From: Candidatus Thorarchaeota archaeon
Lineage (GTDB): Archaea > Asgardarchaeota > Thorarchaeia > Thorarchaeales > Thorarchaeaceae
Length of the DNA: 47,508 bases
Direction of reading: 5' to 3'
Assembly: GCA_016839445.1 (NCBI GenBank)
Contig: JAEOUG010000060.1
Span: 1 to 47,508 of the forward strand
Of the stretch, positions 33,187-42,174 are shown piece after piece. Below the pieces are notes generated by a model. The model saw only the letters and a list, made by a program, of their open reading frames with translations. It was not told where the DNA came from and ran no database searches. Position 1 is the first letter of the stretch; each line of letters starts with the position of its first letter. Made by a program: the position numbers and the translations under genes.

Positions 33187-34482
33187 ATGGAGTTCACAAT
33201 GGAAATCAATGACCCCATTCACGGATTCATTGGACTCTCCGATATCGAGGCCAAGATAATCGATTCGGAAACATACCAACGACTGCGAAGGATTAAGCAA
33301 CTCTCTGGCGGCCACTTTGTCTATCCGACTGCCGAGCATACTCGTTTTGCTCATTGCATCGGAGCGATGTACGTCGCCGGATTGACAGCGCAGAGGCTGC
33401 TGAAGCAACTTGGGCTGGGCGACGATGTACTTCAGGAGGTCCGAATCGCCGGACTTCTGCATGATGTGGGTCATGGTCCATTCAGCCATGTCTTCGAGGA
33501 GTCCCTGCTGGAAAGCCGTGGTTGGAATCACGAGGATGTGACTGAATGGATCATTCTCACCAGTGAGCTAGCAGACATCTTGGGAGATGGTGGAATCTCC
33601 AAGAAACGAATAGCTGATTTGGTCAGAGGTCGCCGGAAGACGAAGAAGGATGCGGTGGTCAGTGGGATTGTAGCCGGTCAAGTGGACGCAGACAAGATGG
33701 ACTACCTCATTCGTGACTCATTCTACTGCGGCGTCAACTACGGACTGATCGACCTGCACAGACTGATAAACAGCCTGGAGTTCACCAAAGATTACATCAT
33801 GCAGTTCGACATCGCCGCCAGAGGCGCGCTAGAGGCCTTTCTAGTCGCTCGATATGAGATGTTCTTGAATGTCTACTACCACAAGACCGTGAGAAGCGTA
33901 GAAGTGATGCTGGTGAAGCTCATTAATGCGGCTGATAGTGTGTTGGCCCTTACTGGCTTCAAGACGCCCGAGGAGTTTCTCGAGCTAGACGACATGTCCC
34001 TTGTATCAAAGGTACGCAGAATCGATCCAAAGGAGTCAGATGATGCCGAAGAAGCACACAGAATGATGAGTCTCCTAGACTCTAGGATTCTCTACAAATC
34101 AGCTTTCGAGAAAGTCCTCCACACGGAAGACCGGTTTGTGTCCAAAGTCTTAACGAAGCCACGTGTCAGAGAGAGTATTCAAGATGAGATTGCATCAATT
34201 GCCGGCGTACCAGAAGAAGACGTGATCGTCGATGTTCCAACTCTCCCTTCTGTACCATACAATATCCATCAACTTGATCCAATGGAGATTGGTATCTTCG
34301 AGGTCGTCGATGGCAGGAGAGTCTCACGTAATCTGTCAGACTACTCCAACATCGCAGAGATGATGAAGGTCTATCTGGATGTGATTCGTGTCTACACCTT
34401 TGACAAACACCGTGCTAAGGTAGGTCGAGCGGCAAGAGAGGTCTTTGAAGAGGTTCCCGATACTGCCCTCATTCACATGTAA
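33187..34482 (+). CDS. HD-domain phosphohydrolase (SAMHD1/dGTPase-like)
   Basis: A 431-residue metal-dependent phosphohydrolase. The N-terminal INDPIHGFIGLSDIEAKIID is the family's opening signature. The HD metal site is H56 (HTRFAHCIG), HD92-93 (LLHDVGHGPFSH) and D167 (QVDADKMDYLIRDS). Relatives hydrolyse dNTPs to nucleosides and triphosphate, so a role in nucleotide-pool control is likely but not proven. ATG start; the neighbouring XRE regulator may control it. It ends before the TATA box of the roadblock operon. Confidence 0.9.
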   Translation: MEFTMEINDPIHGFIGLSDIEAKIIDSETYQRLRRIKQLSGGHFVYPTAEHTRFAHCIGAMYVAGLTAQRLLKQLGLGDDVLQEVRIAGLLHDVGHGPFSHVFEESLLESRGWNHEDVTEWIILTSELADILGDGGISKKRIADLVRGRRKTKKDAVVSGIVAGQVDADKMDYLIRDSFYCGVNYGLIDLHRLINSLEFTKDYIMQFDIAARGALEAFLVARYEMFLNVYYHKTVRSVEVMLVKLINAADSVLALTGFKTPEEFLELDDMSLVSKVRRIDPKESDDAEEAHRMMSLLDSRILYKSAFEKVLHTEDRFVSKVLTKPRVRESIQDEIASIAGVPEEDVIVDVPTLPSVPYNIHQLDPMEIGIFEVVDGRRVSRNLSDYSNIAEMMKVYLDVIRVYTFDKHRAKVGRAAREVFEEVPDTALIHM

Positions 34483-34510
34483 GAGTGTAGCGGGCAGTAA
34501 CCTCTGTGGT

Positions 34511-34520
34511 GATTATATAG
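34511..34520 (+). promoter_or_regulatory. TATA box of the roadblock/GTPase operon
   Basis: GATTATATAG is a strong archaeal TATA element, 54 nt before the TTG start of the roadblock gene. Transcription should start near 34540-34545. Confidence 0.65.
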
Positions 34521-34524
34521 CCCT

Positions 34525-34555
34525 GGAACGGATGCTCTATTGACCTAACCGTTCC
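34525..34555 (+). promoter_or_regulatory. 7-bp inverted repeat at the roadblock operon start
   Basis: GGAACGG (34525-34531) and CCGTTCC (34549-34555) are perfect inverted copies 17 bp apart. They lie just downstream of the TATA box and span the expected transcription start. This could be a repressor operator or, less likely, a 5' leader hairpin. Confidence 0.45.
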
Positions 34556-34573
34556 ATACGGGGCTGAATATTC

Positions 34574-35521
34574 TTGAGCGACGAACTAACGGAAACCCTG
34601 CAGAACATCAAGACTATCACTGGGGTAGAAAACGTTGTCCTGATTCAGAAGGATGGGCTTCCTGTGGCAAGCGCAGGAGTCTGGTTCAGCAAGGAGGAAG
34701 TATTCGCCGTCGCATCATCAACCTGCGCTATCTTTGGAGTGGCCCGTCTGATTCACGGGAGCTTTCGCTATTTGCTCATGGAGTCGGATACTTCCAAAGT
34801 CTTCCTTGCATCGTTGCCAAATGACCCAGACTACTTCCTCACTGTGACTACGGCGCCTCGTGTGAATCTGGCCGCGCTTTTCATTGAGATGAACGACAGC
34901 CTCTCTCGCCTCTCCTTTCTGCTTCGTCAGCACGTGGACGGCCGCTTACCTCCACTCCGTTCATACAGCTCCGAAGAAACCCAGAAGGTTCTGCAAGGCT
35001 TCGCAGTAGCTGAAGGCCGCGATACAACCTATGGAATGACAAGATCGATAATCTCGCTAGATAGATCACAGGCACTCACTCTAAGGGCTTTGCTTCGCCA
35101 AGTACATGACTCAATCCCAAACATCGAATCGGTGTTTCTCTCTCTTAGCGGAGGTGTGCGAGTCTCTCTCGAAGGCTTCACCAACGACCGCTTGGCTGCT
35201 ATGTCCTTTGCCCTCCACGATGCCTCTGAGAGAGTGGTGAGAACCCTCCGCAACAGCTCCCTTCAGACGGTTCTATGTGAGACCGAGTCAAGTAGGCATT
35301 TCATCTACTCGGTCCCGAACGGTGTCTTCAGTCTCTGGGTGGCAAAAGACAACCAGAAGCTCGGGCTGATGCGTCTACTGCTCAAACACTACATAGAGGA
35401 AACAAGACGTGTGCTAGCGGCCGCATCTGCCGCGAAGCCGGCAATCCCAGATGAGCTGAAGGAACTACTGCTCTCAAGATCTTCTGAGAGTGGCTTGATT
35501 GTATCGAGGAAAGACCCATGA
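34574..35521 (+). CDS. Tandem roadblock/LC7-domain protein
   Basis: A 315-residue protein with two roadblock-like alpha/beta domains, about 1-115 (LQNIKTITGVENVVLIQKDGLPVASAG, then YLLMESDTSKVFLASLPND and FLTVTTAP) and about 150-285 (QVHDSIPNIESVFLSLSGGVRVSLEG, FIYSVPNGVFSLWVAKD). Roadblock proteins such as MglB regulate small GTPases as activators or scaffolds. Here the GTPase is two genes downstream. TTG start; the stop overlaps the next ATG by 4 bp. The two domains in one chain could make an intramolecular pseudo-dimer. The second domain is more diverged. Confidence 0.72.
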   Translation: MSDELTETLQNIKTITGVENVVLIQKDGLPVASAGVWFSKEEVFAVASSTCAIFGVARLIHGSFRYLLMESDTSKVFLASLPNDPDYFLTVTTAPRVNLAALFIEMNDSLSRLSFLLRQHVDGRLPPLRSYSSEETQKVLQGFAVAEGRDTTYGMTRSIISLDRSQALTLRALLRQVHDSIPNIESVFLSLSGGVRVSLEGFTNDRLAAMSFALHDASERVVRTLRNSSLQTVLCETESSRHFIYSVPNGVFSLWVAKDNQKLGLMRLLLKHYIEETRRVLAAASAAKPAIPDELKELLLSRSSESGLIVSRKDP

Positions 35522-36438
35522 CATATACCATTCTGAGCCTCATTGAACTGATGGAAGACCAGTTCCCAGTACTACTCAATGCAGTCCTAGAGAGAATGCC
35601 AGTGCTCGTGGCAGGCGAAGACATAGAGCTAATCGACGATATTGCTGAGAGTCTAACCACTCTCTGTCCTCATCGTCTTCGTCTGATGTTCTGGCGTGAC
35701 TTCACATCAGAAGCTGACATTCTTTCTGTCTGGGAGGAAGAGAAACACGACTATGACGTGAGTCGGACTGTAGTCTGTGGTCTCTCATCAAACCTGAGGT
35801 TGGCACTGGAGAGAATAGCCCACTTCAATGGCTGGGTCTTGGCCATTCCACTGGGATCCAGAGTTCTGGGAATGAGTGTTGATGAAGGAATCCTTTCAGA
35901 AGTCACGGACCACGTACTCAAGAAGTCGCCAGACTGCGGGATTCTCAGAGTACGCTCTCCATCATCCATGGAATTCTCCATGAAATCGGGCACTGACAGC
36001 AGCCTGGCAGTGGAGAAGAAGACTGTAGAGAAGATTCTCGTAAGGAAGAAGCAATCACTTGAGAGGATACGACGTCTTCTCAGCAAATCCCTCAGAGGAC
36101 TGAATGTTTCTGATGCAATCATGAAGGCAGTGCTGAAGCTCGATGATGAGTCTGAGAAACTGACACAGGATGTCTTCGAGGAGGAAATCAGCAATTATGT
36201 CCATGCAGCCAGAAGGGCGGTCACTCTCCTCTCACGAATCCGCCTTGCGAGAGAGCTCGGTGCATCAACTACACTCACTGAACGCAACCTCTACGAGGCT
36301 ATCGGGTGGGACTCTGGTGAGATGCCGGACCTGATACGCTTCATTAGGGCAGAGTGGCATGAGGACTTCTCTGACTGCGTGAAGAGTGGGGCCCTCTCTG
36401 GATTGGGAGCGTGGGTTGACAGTATGTGGGGCGCATAG
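35518..36438 (+). CDS. Unrecognised 306-residue protein of the roadblock/GTPase operon
   Basis: No family recognised. The N-terminal 150 residues look alpha/beta (FPVLLNAVLERMPVLVAGED, IAESLTTLCPHRLRLMFW, VSRTVVCGLSSNLR, GWVLAIPLGSRVLG). A basic linker follows (EKILVRKKQSLERIRRLLSK), then a helical C-terminus ending IRAEWHEDFSDCVKSGALSGLGAWVDSMWG. The segment PVLVAGEDIELIDDIAESL is faintly like the start of DENN/longin-type modules, an untested idea. It is coupled by ATGA overlap to the roadblock gene and sits 12 bp before the GTPase gene, so it probably acts with both, for example as an exchange factor or effector. Confidence 0.7.
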   Translation: MTYTILSLIELMEDQFPVLLNAVLERMPVLVAGEDIELIDDIAESLTTLCPHRLRLMFWRDFTSEADILSVWEEEKHDYDVSRTVVCGLSSNLRLALERIAHFNGWVLAIPLGSRVLGMSVDEGILSEVTDHVLKKSPDCGILRVRSPSSMEFSMKSGTDSSLAVEKKTVEKILVRKKQSLERIRRLLSKSLRGLNVSDAIMKAVLKLDDESEKLTQDVFEEEISNYVHAARRAVTLLSRIRLARELGASTTLTERNLYEAIGWDSGEMPDLIRFIRAEWHEDFSDCVKSGALSGLGAWVDSMWGA

Positions 36439-36450
36439 GAGAGAACAAGG

Positions 36451-37032
36451 ATGATCATAGACTACGGCAATCGAACGATCGGTCTGAAGATTGTCTTCTT
36501 CGGACCCGCAATGAGCGGCAAGACTACCGCCATAAGATGGCTCTTCTCCGCTTTCGACTATAGCGACAAACTGACATCCATAGAGAACACTGTGGGAAGG
36601 ACCATGTTCTGCGACTTCGGGACTATACCTTTCCCGCTTAGCGCTGTGTGGTCAGTGAATGCACACATTTGGTCTGCGACAGGCCAGGACTTCTATCGGT
36701 CCACGCGAGAGGTTGTCCTTGTTGGGGCTGATGGTGTGGTGTTCATGGCCGATTCTCAGCGTCATCTATTGGACGAGAATCTCACAAGCTGGAATGAACT
36801 TATGGCCACCATGGCTGAGGAAACAAGGCCGCTTCCCCTGGTCATTTGTCTCAACAAGCAAGACATTCCTGGAGCCATTGAGGAAGAGGAGATTCGGCGT
36901 CACCTGAAGGTTCCGGGCTCTGTCCCCGTCTTCAAGAGCATCGCTAGTCAGGGTCACAGGATCTTGGACGCATTCGAGTATATCTTCCAGGCTGCCATGC
37001 GTGCCAGCACGTTGGTACAGCCTGTTTCATAG
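36451..37032 (+). CDS. Ras-superfamily small GTPase (MglA/Arf-like)
   Basis: A 193-residue GTPase. G1 is FFGPAMSGKTTAIRW (17-30, Lys24); G2 is probably T47 in IENTVGRTMF; G3 is WSATGQDFYR (74-83), the TGQ form seen in MglA-like and some archaeal GTPases, with Gln at the catalytic position; G4 is LNKQD (134-138); G5 is SIASQG. No C-terminal Cys or N-terminal Gly lipidation signal was seen, so membrane contact would need a partner. Third gene of the operon with the roadblock protein. Small GTPases with roadblock partners are abundant in Asgard archaea and also occur in bacteria. Confidence 0.88.
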   Translation: MIIDYGNRTIGLKIVFFGPAMSGKTTAIRWLFSAFDYSDKLTSIENTVGRTMFCDFGTIPFPLSAVWSVNAHIWSATGQDFYRSTREVVLVGADGVVFMADSQRHLLDENLTSWNELMATMAEETRPLPLVICLNKQDIPGAIEEEEIRRHLKVPGSVPVFKSIASQGHRILDAFEYIFQAAMRASTLVQPVS

Positions 37033-37059
37033 GCGCTTCTTGCCGAATGACATCGAACG

Positions 37060-37067
37060 ATTTATAC
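37060..37067 (+). promoter_or_regulatory. TATA box for pyrG
   Basis: ATTTATAC lies 41-48 nt before the GTG start of pyrG, at the expected distance for an archaeal promoter with a short leader. Confidence 0.6.
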
Positions 37068-37107
37068 GACCACAAACGTCTGCGGCCACAGTCCAATAGA
37101 ATCGCCC

Positions 37108-38802
37108 GTGGTGAGCCTCTACTTGAGTTCCAAAAGGGATAGCACTAGGTTTGTCTTCATAACTGGTGGAGTACTCTCTGGCATTGGCAAGGGTGTCACC
37201 ACCGCCTCCATCGCCAAGCTCTTCCAATTCCGAGGATATTCTGTCAGGATAATCAAGATTGATCCTTACCTCAACATTGACCCGGGGACATTGAATCCTA
37301 TCGAACATGGTGAGGTCTTTGTGACAGACTCTCCTTGGGTCTTCAGACCAGTTGAGGGAGTCGAGTTCAGAATCTCGGAGATAGACTTGGACTTCGGTAC
37401 ATACGAGAGGTTCACGGGCCTTGAAGTACACCCCTCGCAGAACATTACTTCCGGGCAAATCTACATGTCTGTCATCCTTGAAGAGCGAAGAGGCGGATTC
37501 CTCGGAAGAACTGTGCAAATAATCCCGCATATCACTGACAGAATCAAACAGCGGATCTGGGAGGTTGTCGAAGAGAAATCGCCGCCTGACATCCTCTTGG
37601 TCGAGATTGGAGGCACTGTCGGCGATATCGAGGCCGCTCCCTTCCTTGAGGCTGTGCGCCAGCTGGCTCGTGAGGTCGGCCGTGAGAGAGTAGCAATGGT
37701 TCACGTAACCTTGGTGCCGTACATGAAGTCCGTCGGCGAGTTCAAGACGAAGCCAACGCAGCACAGCGTTCGTACAATACAGAGCTTGGGGTTGCAGCCT
37801 GACATCGTGATATGTCGCGCTGAGAAACGTCTTCCTGAATCGGCCAAGGAAAAGATTGCACTCTTCTGCAATGTACCATCCGAGCAAGTCATTTCGAATC
37901 CTGACATCTCCATCATCTACCAGCTCCCCCTCTTCTTCGAACACGAAGGCCTTGGAAGAATCTTGATGAAGCATTTTCATCTTGATGATCATGACCCTGA
38001 AATAGCTCAGTGGAAGGAGATTGTTGAATCTTTCAAGAACCCCACTGAGCACGTTGTCATAGCCATGCCTGGGAAGTATACAACCCTGGGTGACTCCTAC
38101 AAGAGCATAAACGAAGCTCTTGCACACGCAGCAGCCTGTTGCGGCGCGGAGGTTGAAGTCAAGTGGATTGAGACTGAAGAGAGAACAACAGAGGAGTGCC
38201 TCACTGAAGACCTGTCTGATGTCGATGGCGTTCTGCTGACTCCTGGATTCGGTGAACGCGGTGTTGAGGGCATGATCTGTGCGGCCATGGTGACTTTCCG
38301 CACCAAGATACCCTTCCTAGGTATCTGTTATGGAGCCCAGCTTGGGTCTGTCGCTTTTGCCAGGAAGGTGATGGGCTGGAAAGGGGCGCATACGACAGAG
38401 GTTGATCAGGACAGCCTCTACCCAGTAGTAGATCTGATGGACGACCAGAAACAGATGGAGGACAAGGGCGGCACCATGCGTTTGGGTGGTCATGAGGTCG
38501 TAATCGAGAAGGGAACCGTACTCCACAAGACCTATGGTGTCGACAAAGTACGGGAACGTTTTCGTCACAGGTACCATCTCATTGACCGTTACCTCAACAA
38601 GATGAGGGATAGCGGTCTCATAGTATCCGCCTTTGACTCGTCCCGACGGATAATCAATGCAGTGGAACTCAAGGATCATCCCTTCTGGGTCGGAGTTCAG
38701 TTCCATCCTGAGTTCAGGTCAAGGCCTGGTCAGCCCCACCCGCTTTACTTGGGCCTAATAAGGGCCGCAATCGAATACAAAAGAGTGAGAGGGAATGGCT
38801 AG
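37108..38802 (+). CDS. pyrG: CTP synthase
   Basis: Makes CTP from UTP, ATP and glutamine. At 564 residues it is slightly longer than many members. The synthase domain starts at RFVFITGGVLSGIGKGVTTASIAKL, with KIDPYLNIDPGTLNPIEHGEVFVT. The class I glutaminase domain has the nucleophile in FLGICYGAQLGSVAF (Cys near 407) and the His-Glu pair in VGVQFHPEF (near 531). Two consecutive GTG codons can start it; the first at 37108 is used here. The 3' end overlaps nurA by 1 bp, so they are co-transcribed. Confidence 0.97.
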   Translation: MVSLYLSSKRDSTRFVFITGGVLSGIGKGVTTASIAKLFQFRGYSVRIIKIDPYLNIDPGTLNPIEHGEVFVTDSPWVFRPVEGVEFRISEIDLDFGTYERFTGLEVHPSQNITSGQIYMSVILEERRGGFLGRTVQIIPHITDRIKQRIWEVVEEKSPPDILLVEIGGTVGDIEAAPFLEAVRQLAREVGRERVAMVHVTLVPYMKSVGEFKTKPTQHSVRTIQSLGLQPDIVICRAEKRLPESAKEKIALFCNVPSEQVISNPDISIIYQLPLFFEHEGLGRILMKHFHLDDHDPEIAQWKEIVESFKNPTEHVVIAMPGKYTTLGDSYKSINEALAHAAACCGAEVEVKWIETEERTTEECLTEDLSDVDGVLLTPGFGERGVEGMICAAMVTFRTKIPFLGICYGAQLGSVAFARKVMGWKGAHTTEVDQDSLYPVVDLMDDQKQMEDKGGTMRLGGHEVVIEKGTVLHKTYGVDKVRERFRHRYHLIDRYLNKMRDSGLIVSAFDSSRRIINAVELKDHPFWVGVQFHPEFRSRPGQPHPLYLGLIRAAIEYKRVRGNG

Positions 38803-39965
38803 TGGACAGGGACCTCGACAGGATGCTCTCTCAGCTCGTGGAACAGATTGAGAGAATCGAGGTTACAAGGACTGAGTTCGGAGGAGTACTAAGAGAGATC
38901 AAGGGGTCTATAGACCTAGGGAAATTCCCAGGCATTGCTTCAGATATTCCTGAGAAGAGGTTCGTGAAGCCTATTGCGCCCGTGGACCTATCCGGACTTG
39001 GCATTGCAGGTGTAGACGGAGGCCTCACTCGAAAACGGTTCCGATCCATGGACCTCATACTGACCCGAGGCATAGCAGTAGTCTTCCATTTTGGCCCAAA
39101 GGAAGGGCCCACTGTGAAGTTCTTCCCCGAGCCCTTCCCAGAACCTGTCGTGAAGCCCATGCTTTTGACTCTCTCTGGTCTCGAACTGGAGCAACTGGCG
39201 TCCTTGGAGAGGACTGCGGCGGAGATACGTGTGGCCCTAGCTGTACTGGAAGAATTCGAGGCAGACCTCATTCTCATGGACGGGTCTCTCTTCTATCATC
39301 CCCGAGATCGCCCGCAGACGGGCTCACCAGCCTATGAGAGGTTTCAGGAGGTCCAAGCCCTCTACCGACAGTTGTACAACAAAGCAATCAGAAGCGGAGT
39401 TGCCCTCATTGGTGTCGTCAAGGACAGCCGGTCAACCAGAGTCACTCACATCATGGGAGATGTTCTCCCACACATCCTCAGGGATCCATCTATCTTCGAG
39501 AAGATGCAGGGAATCGACTATCGTTGGTTGTTGAAGAACTCCCGTGATTGTGACATCCTTGACACGTTTCTCGAAGAGGGAGAACGGTCCTTCGCGTTCC
39601 GGTATTCCTCAGAAATTCCAGCCAGTTCAAACTCACTAGATGACGAGATCAACAAGTGGGCTTCTTCAATCTGGGTTACGTATCTGAAGACTGCTTCAGA
39701 GGATCTACCTATCAGAATCGAGATGCTCCTGAACCCTGAAACCGGCCTTGAGCCCGAGAAACTCGACAGAGCGTTGGCTGCCATTCTTCCGCTTTCATGG
39801 CAGCATCCAGAGTACGGAATTCCATCTCCCATACTTGAGGCCGATACTCGTGCGAAAATCACTCTGAAAGAAACTCAGCTCATCGTAGACCGTCTGATGG
39901 CCCTATCTGGTCTTACCTACACAACTCTTGAGAAGAGACGTTCGAGAAACCCATTTGGAGGCTAG
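38802..39965 (+). CDS. nurA: NurA 5'-3' nuclease
   Basis: NurA works with HerA to resect DNA ends in archaea. At 387 residues, it has the catalytic Asp motifs of the RNase H-like fold: LGIAGVDGGLTRKR (Asp near 69), DLILMDGSLFYHP (Asp near 159) and LIGVVKDSRSTR (Asp near 210). C-terminal PEYGIPSPILEADTRAKIT is also typical. The GTG start overlaps the pyrG stop (TAGTG). herA follows 3 bp later. mre11 and rad50, often in the same operon, are not in the window. Confidence 0.92.
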   Translation: MDRDLDRMLSQLVEQIERIEVTRTEFGGVLREIKGSIDLGKFPGIASDIPEKRFVKPIAPVDLSGLGIAGVDGGLTRKRFRSMDLILTRGIAVVFHFGPKEGPTVKFFPEPFPEPVVKPMLLTLSGLELEQLASLERTAAEIRVALAVLEEFEADLILMDGSLFYHPRDRPQTGSPAYERFQEVQALYRQLYNKAIRSGVALIGVVKDSRSTRVTHIMGDVLPHILRDPSIFEKMQGIDYRWLLKNSRDCDILDTFLEEGERSFAFRYSSEIPASSNSLDDEINKWASSIWVTYLKTASEDLPIRIEMLLNPETGLEPEKLDRALAAILPLSWQHPEYGIPSPILEADTRAKITLKETQLIVDRLMALSGLTYTTLEKRRSRNPFGG

Positions 39966-39968
39966 AGA

Positions 39969-41483
39969 ATGAACGAATACCCGCAACCAAGTCGGCTAGG
40001 GACCGTAATCTGCACAGACTCGGGTCCGAATGTGATGGAGTTCTCCTTTGTCGTTGAGGGAGGACCAAATGACATCATCGCCAGAAGAGGCGAGTTCGTG
40101 TCCGTTGTCACAGAAAGCGGCATTGTGATTGCACGTATCCAAGACCTCACAAGGACTAATCGGTACTACCAGCACGCGGAAGCTGTTCGTGAATACCAAT
40201 CACGAGGGGAGCCACTCAGAGCCATATTCCCAACAGACAGATGGCAGTACACTGTGGCAAGCGCTCGGGTTCTGGGACTGTGGTCTGATGGTCATACAGT
40301 GAGACCGTACTTCGCAGTTTCACCAGGAGCGACGGTGAGAAGTGCCGATGAGGATACGCTGGGCAGATTCCTCAGACTTGACTCGCAAGATGGGCTTGAC
40401 CTCGGCACCGTGGCATACCAAAATCTCGCGTTTACGCCGTCCATTGATCGTCTGGTGTCCAAACACCTAGCCATCCTAGCCATGAGTGGTGCAGGGAAGT
40501 CATACTTCGTGTCCGTTCTCTTAGAAGAGATACTCAAGAGAACACCTAAGCAGGGGCGGCTGTCGGCTGTTGTTGTGGATGTCCACGGCGAGTATACATA
40601 CCTCAAGGATGCAGGACCCGAGAGTCTGGGAATGAAACCTAAGGACTTCGATGTCGAGGTAGTAAAGGGCTCACACTTTCAGATACCAGTTCAAGCTCTA
40701 TCTGCAGAGGGCATTGGTGCCCTGGTCGCAGATATGAGTTCCATCCAGATTCGAGACCTGCGTAGAGTCATAGCAAACGCCCGAACTCACCTCGAAGGAA
40801 GTTACAGCCTCGGTGAGCTAGCCACCTTGATTCGGGAGGATGAGACGATAAGCCGAAACACCCGGGAGGCGTTGACTAGTTGGCTTGTGAGTCTTGATGA
40901 AACAGGGCTCTTTGGAAAAGAGGGTGTACCGGATATCAAGCGTCTCATTCGTCCTGGTAGACTCACAATCATTGATCTGAGCGATTTTATCAGTCTCAAG
41001 AAGAAGCAAATCGTCGTTTCACACCTTGCCTCAGAGCTCCTCTATCTTAGAAGGCGAAACGAGATTCCGCCGTTTCTCTTTGTCCTAGAGGAGGCTCACC
41101 AGTTCTGCCCCGAGAGTAGGCATGAACTGGCCTTGCCAAAGGGCAGGATTGAGACCATTGCTCGTGAGGGCCGGAAGTTCTATGCACTACTGTGTCTGAT
41201 ATCTCAGAGACCTGTCAAACTCTCAACAACAGTCTTGAGTCAGTGTAGCAACCAAGCTATTCTTCGATGTACAAATCCCTACGATCTTGACCACATAGGG
41301 AAGTCAAGTGAAGGAATCGACAGGTCCTCCCTTGATGCCATTACCACACTTGAGATAGGTGAGGCGCTGTTTGTTGGAGAAACCGTGTCGGTCCCCACCT
41401 TCGTGAAGATTCGCCACAGACATCTGGAACCCACTGGGCTTCCTAGGAGTCTGTCTGAGGCCATAAAGCGTTCCGACAAGTGA
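39969..41483 (+). CDS. herA: HerA bipolar DNA helicase/translocase
   Basis: A 504-residue hexameric FtsK-like DNA pump. The HAS-barrel N-terminus (LGTVICTDSGPNVMEFSFVV) precedes Walker A AMSGAGKSYFVSVLLEE (170-186), DVHGEYTYL, Walker B FLFVLEEAHQFCPE (367-380) and LISQRPVKLSTTVLSQCSNQ (sensor/arginine finger). C-terminal VPTFVKIRHRH is typical. Unlike the 1251-residue relative at 3722, it has no membrane helix and pairs with NurA. Confidence 0.95.
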   Translation: MNEYPQPSRLGTVICTDSGPNVMEFSFVVEGGPNDIIARRGEFVSVVTESGIVIARIQDLTRTNRYYQHAEAVREYQSRGEPLRAIFPTDRWQYTVASARVLGLWSDGHTVRPYFAVSPGATVRSADEDTLGRFLRLDSQDGLDLGTVAYQNLAFTPSIDRLVSKHLAILAMSGAGKSYFVSVLLEEILKRTPKQGRLSAVVVDVHGEYTYLKDAGPESLGMKPKDFDVEVVKGSHFQIPVQALSAEGIGALVADMSSIQIRDLRRVIANARTHLEGSYSLGELATLIREDETISRNTREALTSWLVSLDETGLFGKEGVPDIKRLIRPGRLTIIDLSDFISLKKKQIVVSHLASELLYLRRRNEIPPFLFVLEEAHQFCPESRHELALPKGRIETIAREGRKFYALLCLISQRPVKLSTTVLSQCSNQAILRCTNPYDLDHIGKSSEGIDRSSLDAITTLEIGEALFVGETVSVPTFVKIRHRHLEPTGLPRSLSEAIKRSDK

Positions 41484-41562
41484 GGTCTGCGCCAACAACT
41501 CTGATAAGACAAGATGAGCGTGTGAGGGCATCTGAGAAGAAATCCGTGATTGGTGTCACAAA

Positions 41563-42168
41563 TTGGATGATGAAGAAAGAAGGGCGATTCGCCTCCTAAT
41601 CGAGTCTATGCAGTCTGGTCTCGTGGAGTTGTTCGATCAACTGAGTGGGCTCCGTGAGCAACTTGAACTGATGCCTGAGATGGAGTCAGATTCCACCCCA
41701 CGCGTTGTTCCTCTCTTCTCGGATGTGAGTAGCAGGTCCAAGCCCTCTGTGGACGAGTCCACATCAGTGGATGAATCAGAAGCCGGGGTAGTTGTCGACG
41801 GACCAGAGCCCGAAGGCGAGGTTGAAGCTAGTACAGAAGAGCCAAGATTCGATGACTCCGCCCATTCTGATGCCGCATCATCCGCAAGCGCGAAGGTGAG
41901 TCGTGTCCTCGACCCAATCGCGGAGGAGCTGAAGACTGGAGAGGCTGGCGCCAACATTGTGCTTGAGTTCCTACAGACCGCCAGGGACTACCTCATTGAT
42001 GATGATTCACGCAAAGAAAAGGTTGCACGGGACATAGATATCGTCCTTCGATTCCTTAGGGCGCGCGGAGACCGCTCAATTCGACCCGACGAGCGTGAAA
42101 ATATCCTGAAAAGAATGGACCGCTGGAAAGCCCATCTAGTGGCCTATGCGGGCTCTCCAGTTGTCTAG
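41563..42168 (+). CDS. Acidic hypothetical protein downstream of herA
   Basis: A 201-residue protein from a TTG start, no family recognised. A short helical N-terminus (EERRAIRLLIESMQSGLVELFDQL) may form a coiled coil. Residues about 45-115 are a low-complexity Ser/Asp/Glu/Val stretch (DESTSVDESEAGVVVDG, EGEVEASTEEPRFDD). The C-terminal 90 residues are a helical domain (GANIVLEFLQTARDYLIDDDSRKEKVARDIDIVLRFLRARGD). It lies 79 bp after herA on the same strand and could be a repair accessory protein with a flexible linker. Confidence 0.65.
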   Translation: MDDEERRAIRLLIESMQSGLVELFDQLSGLREQLELMPEMESDSTPRVVPLFSDVSSRSKPSVDESTSVDESEAGVVVDGPEPEGEVEASTEEPRFDDSAHSDAASSASAKVSRVLDPIAEELKTGEAGANIVLEFLQTARDYLIDDDSRKEKVARDIDIVLRFLRARGDRSIRPDERENILKRMDRWKAHLVAYAGSPVV

Positions 42169-42174
42169 AAGATC

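Noticed and set aside
37027..38127. 366-residue minus-strand reading frame
   Set aside because: It lies opposite the well-conserved pyrG gene and has no recognisable domain.
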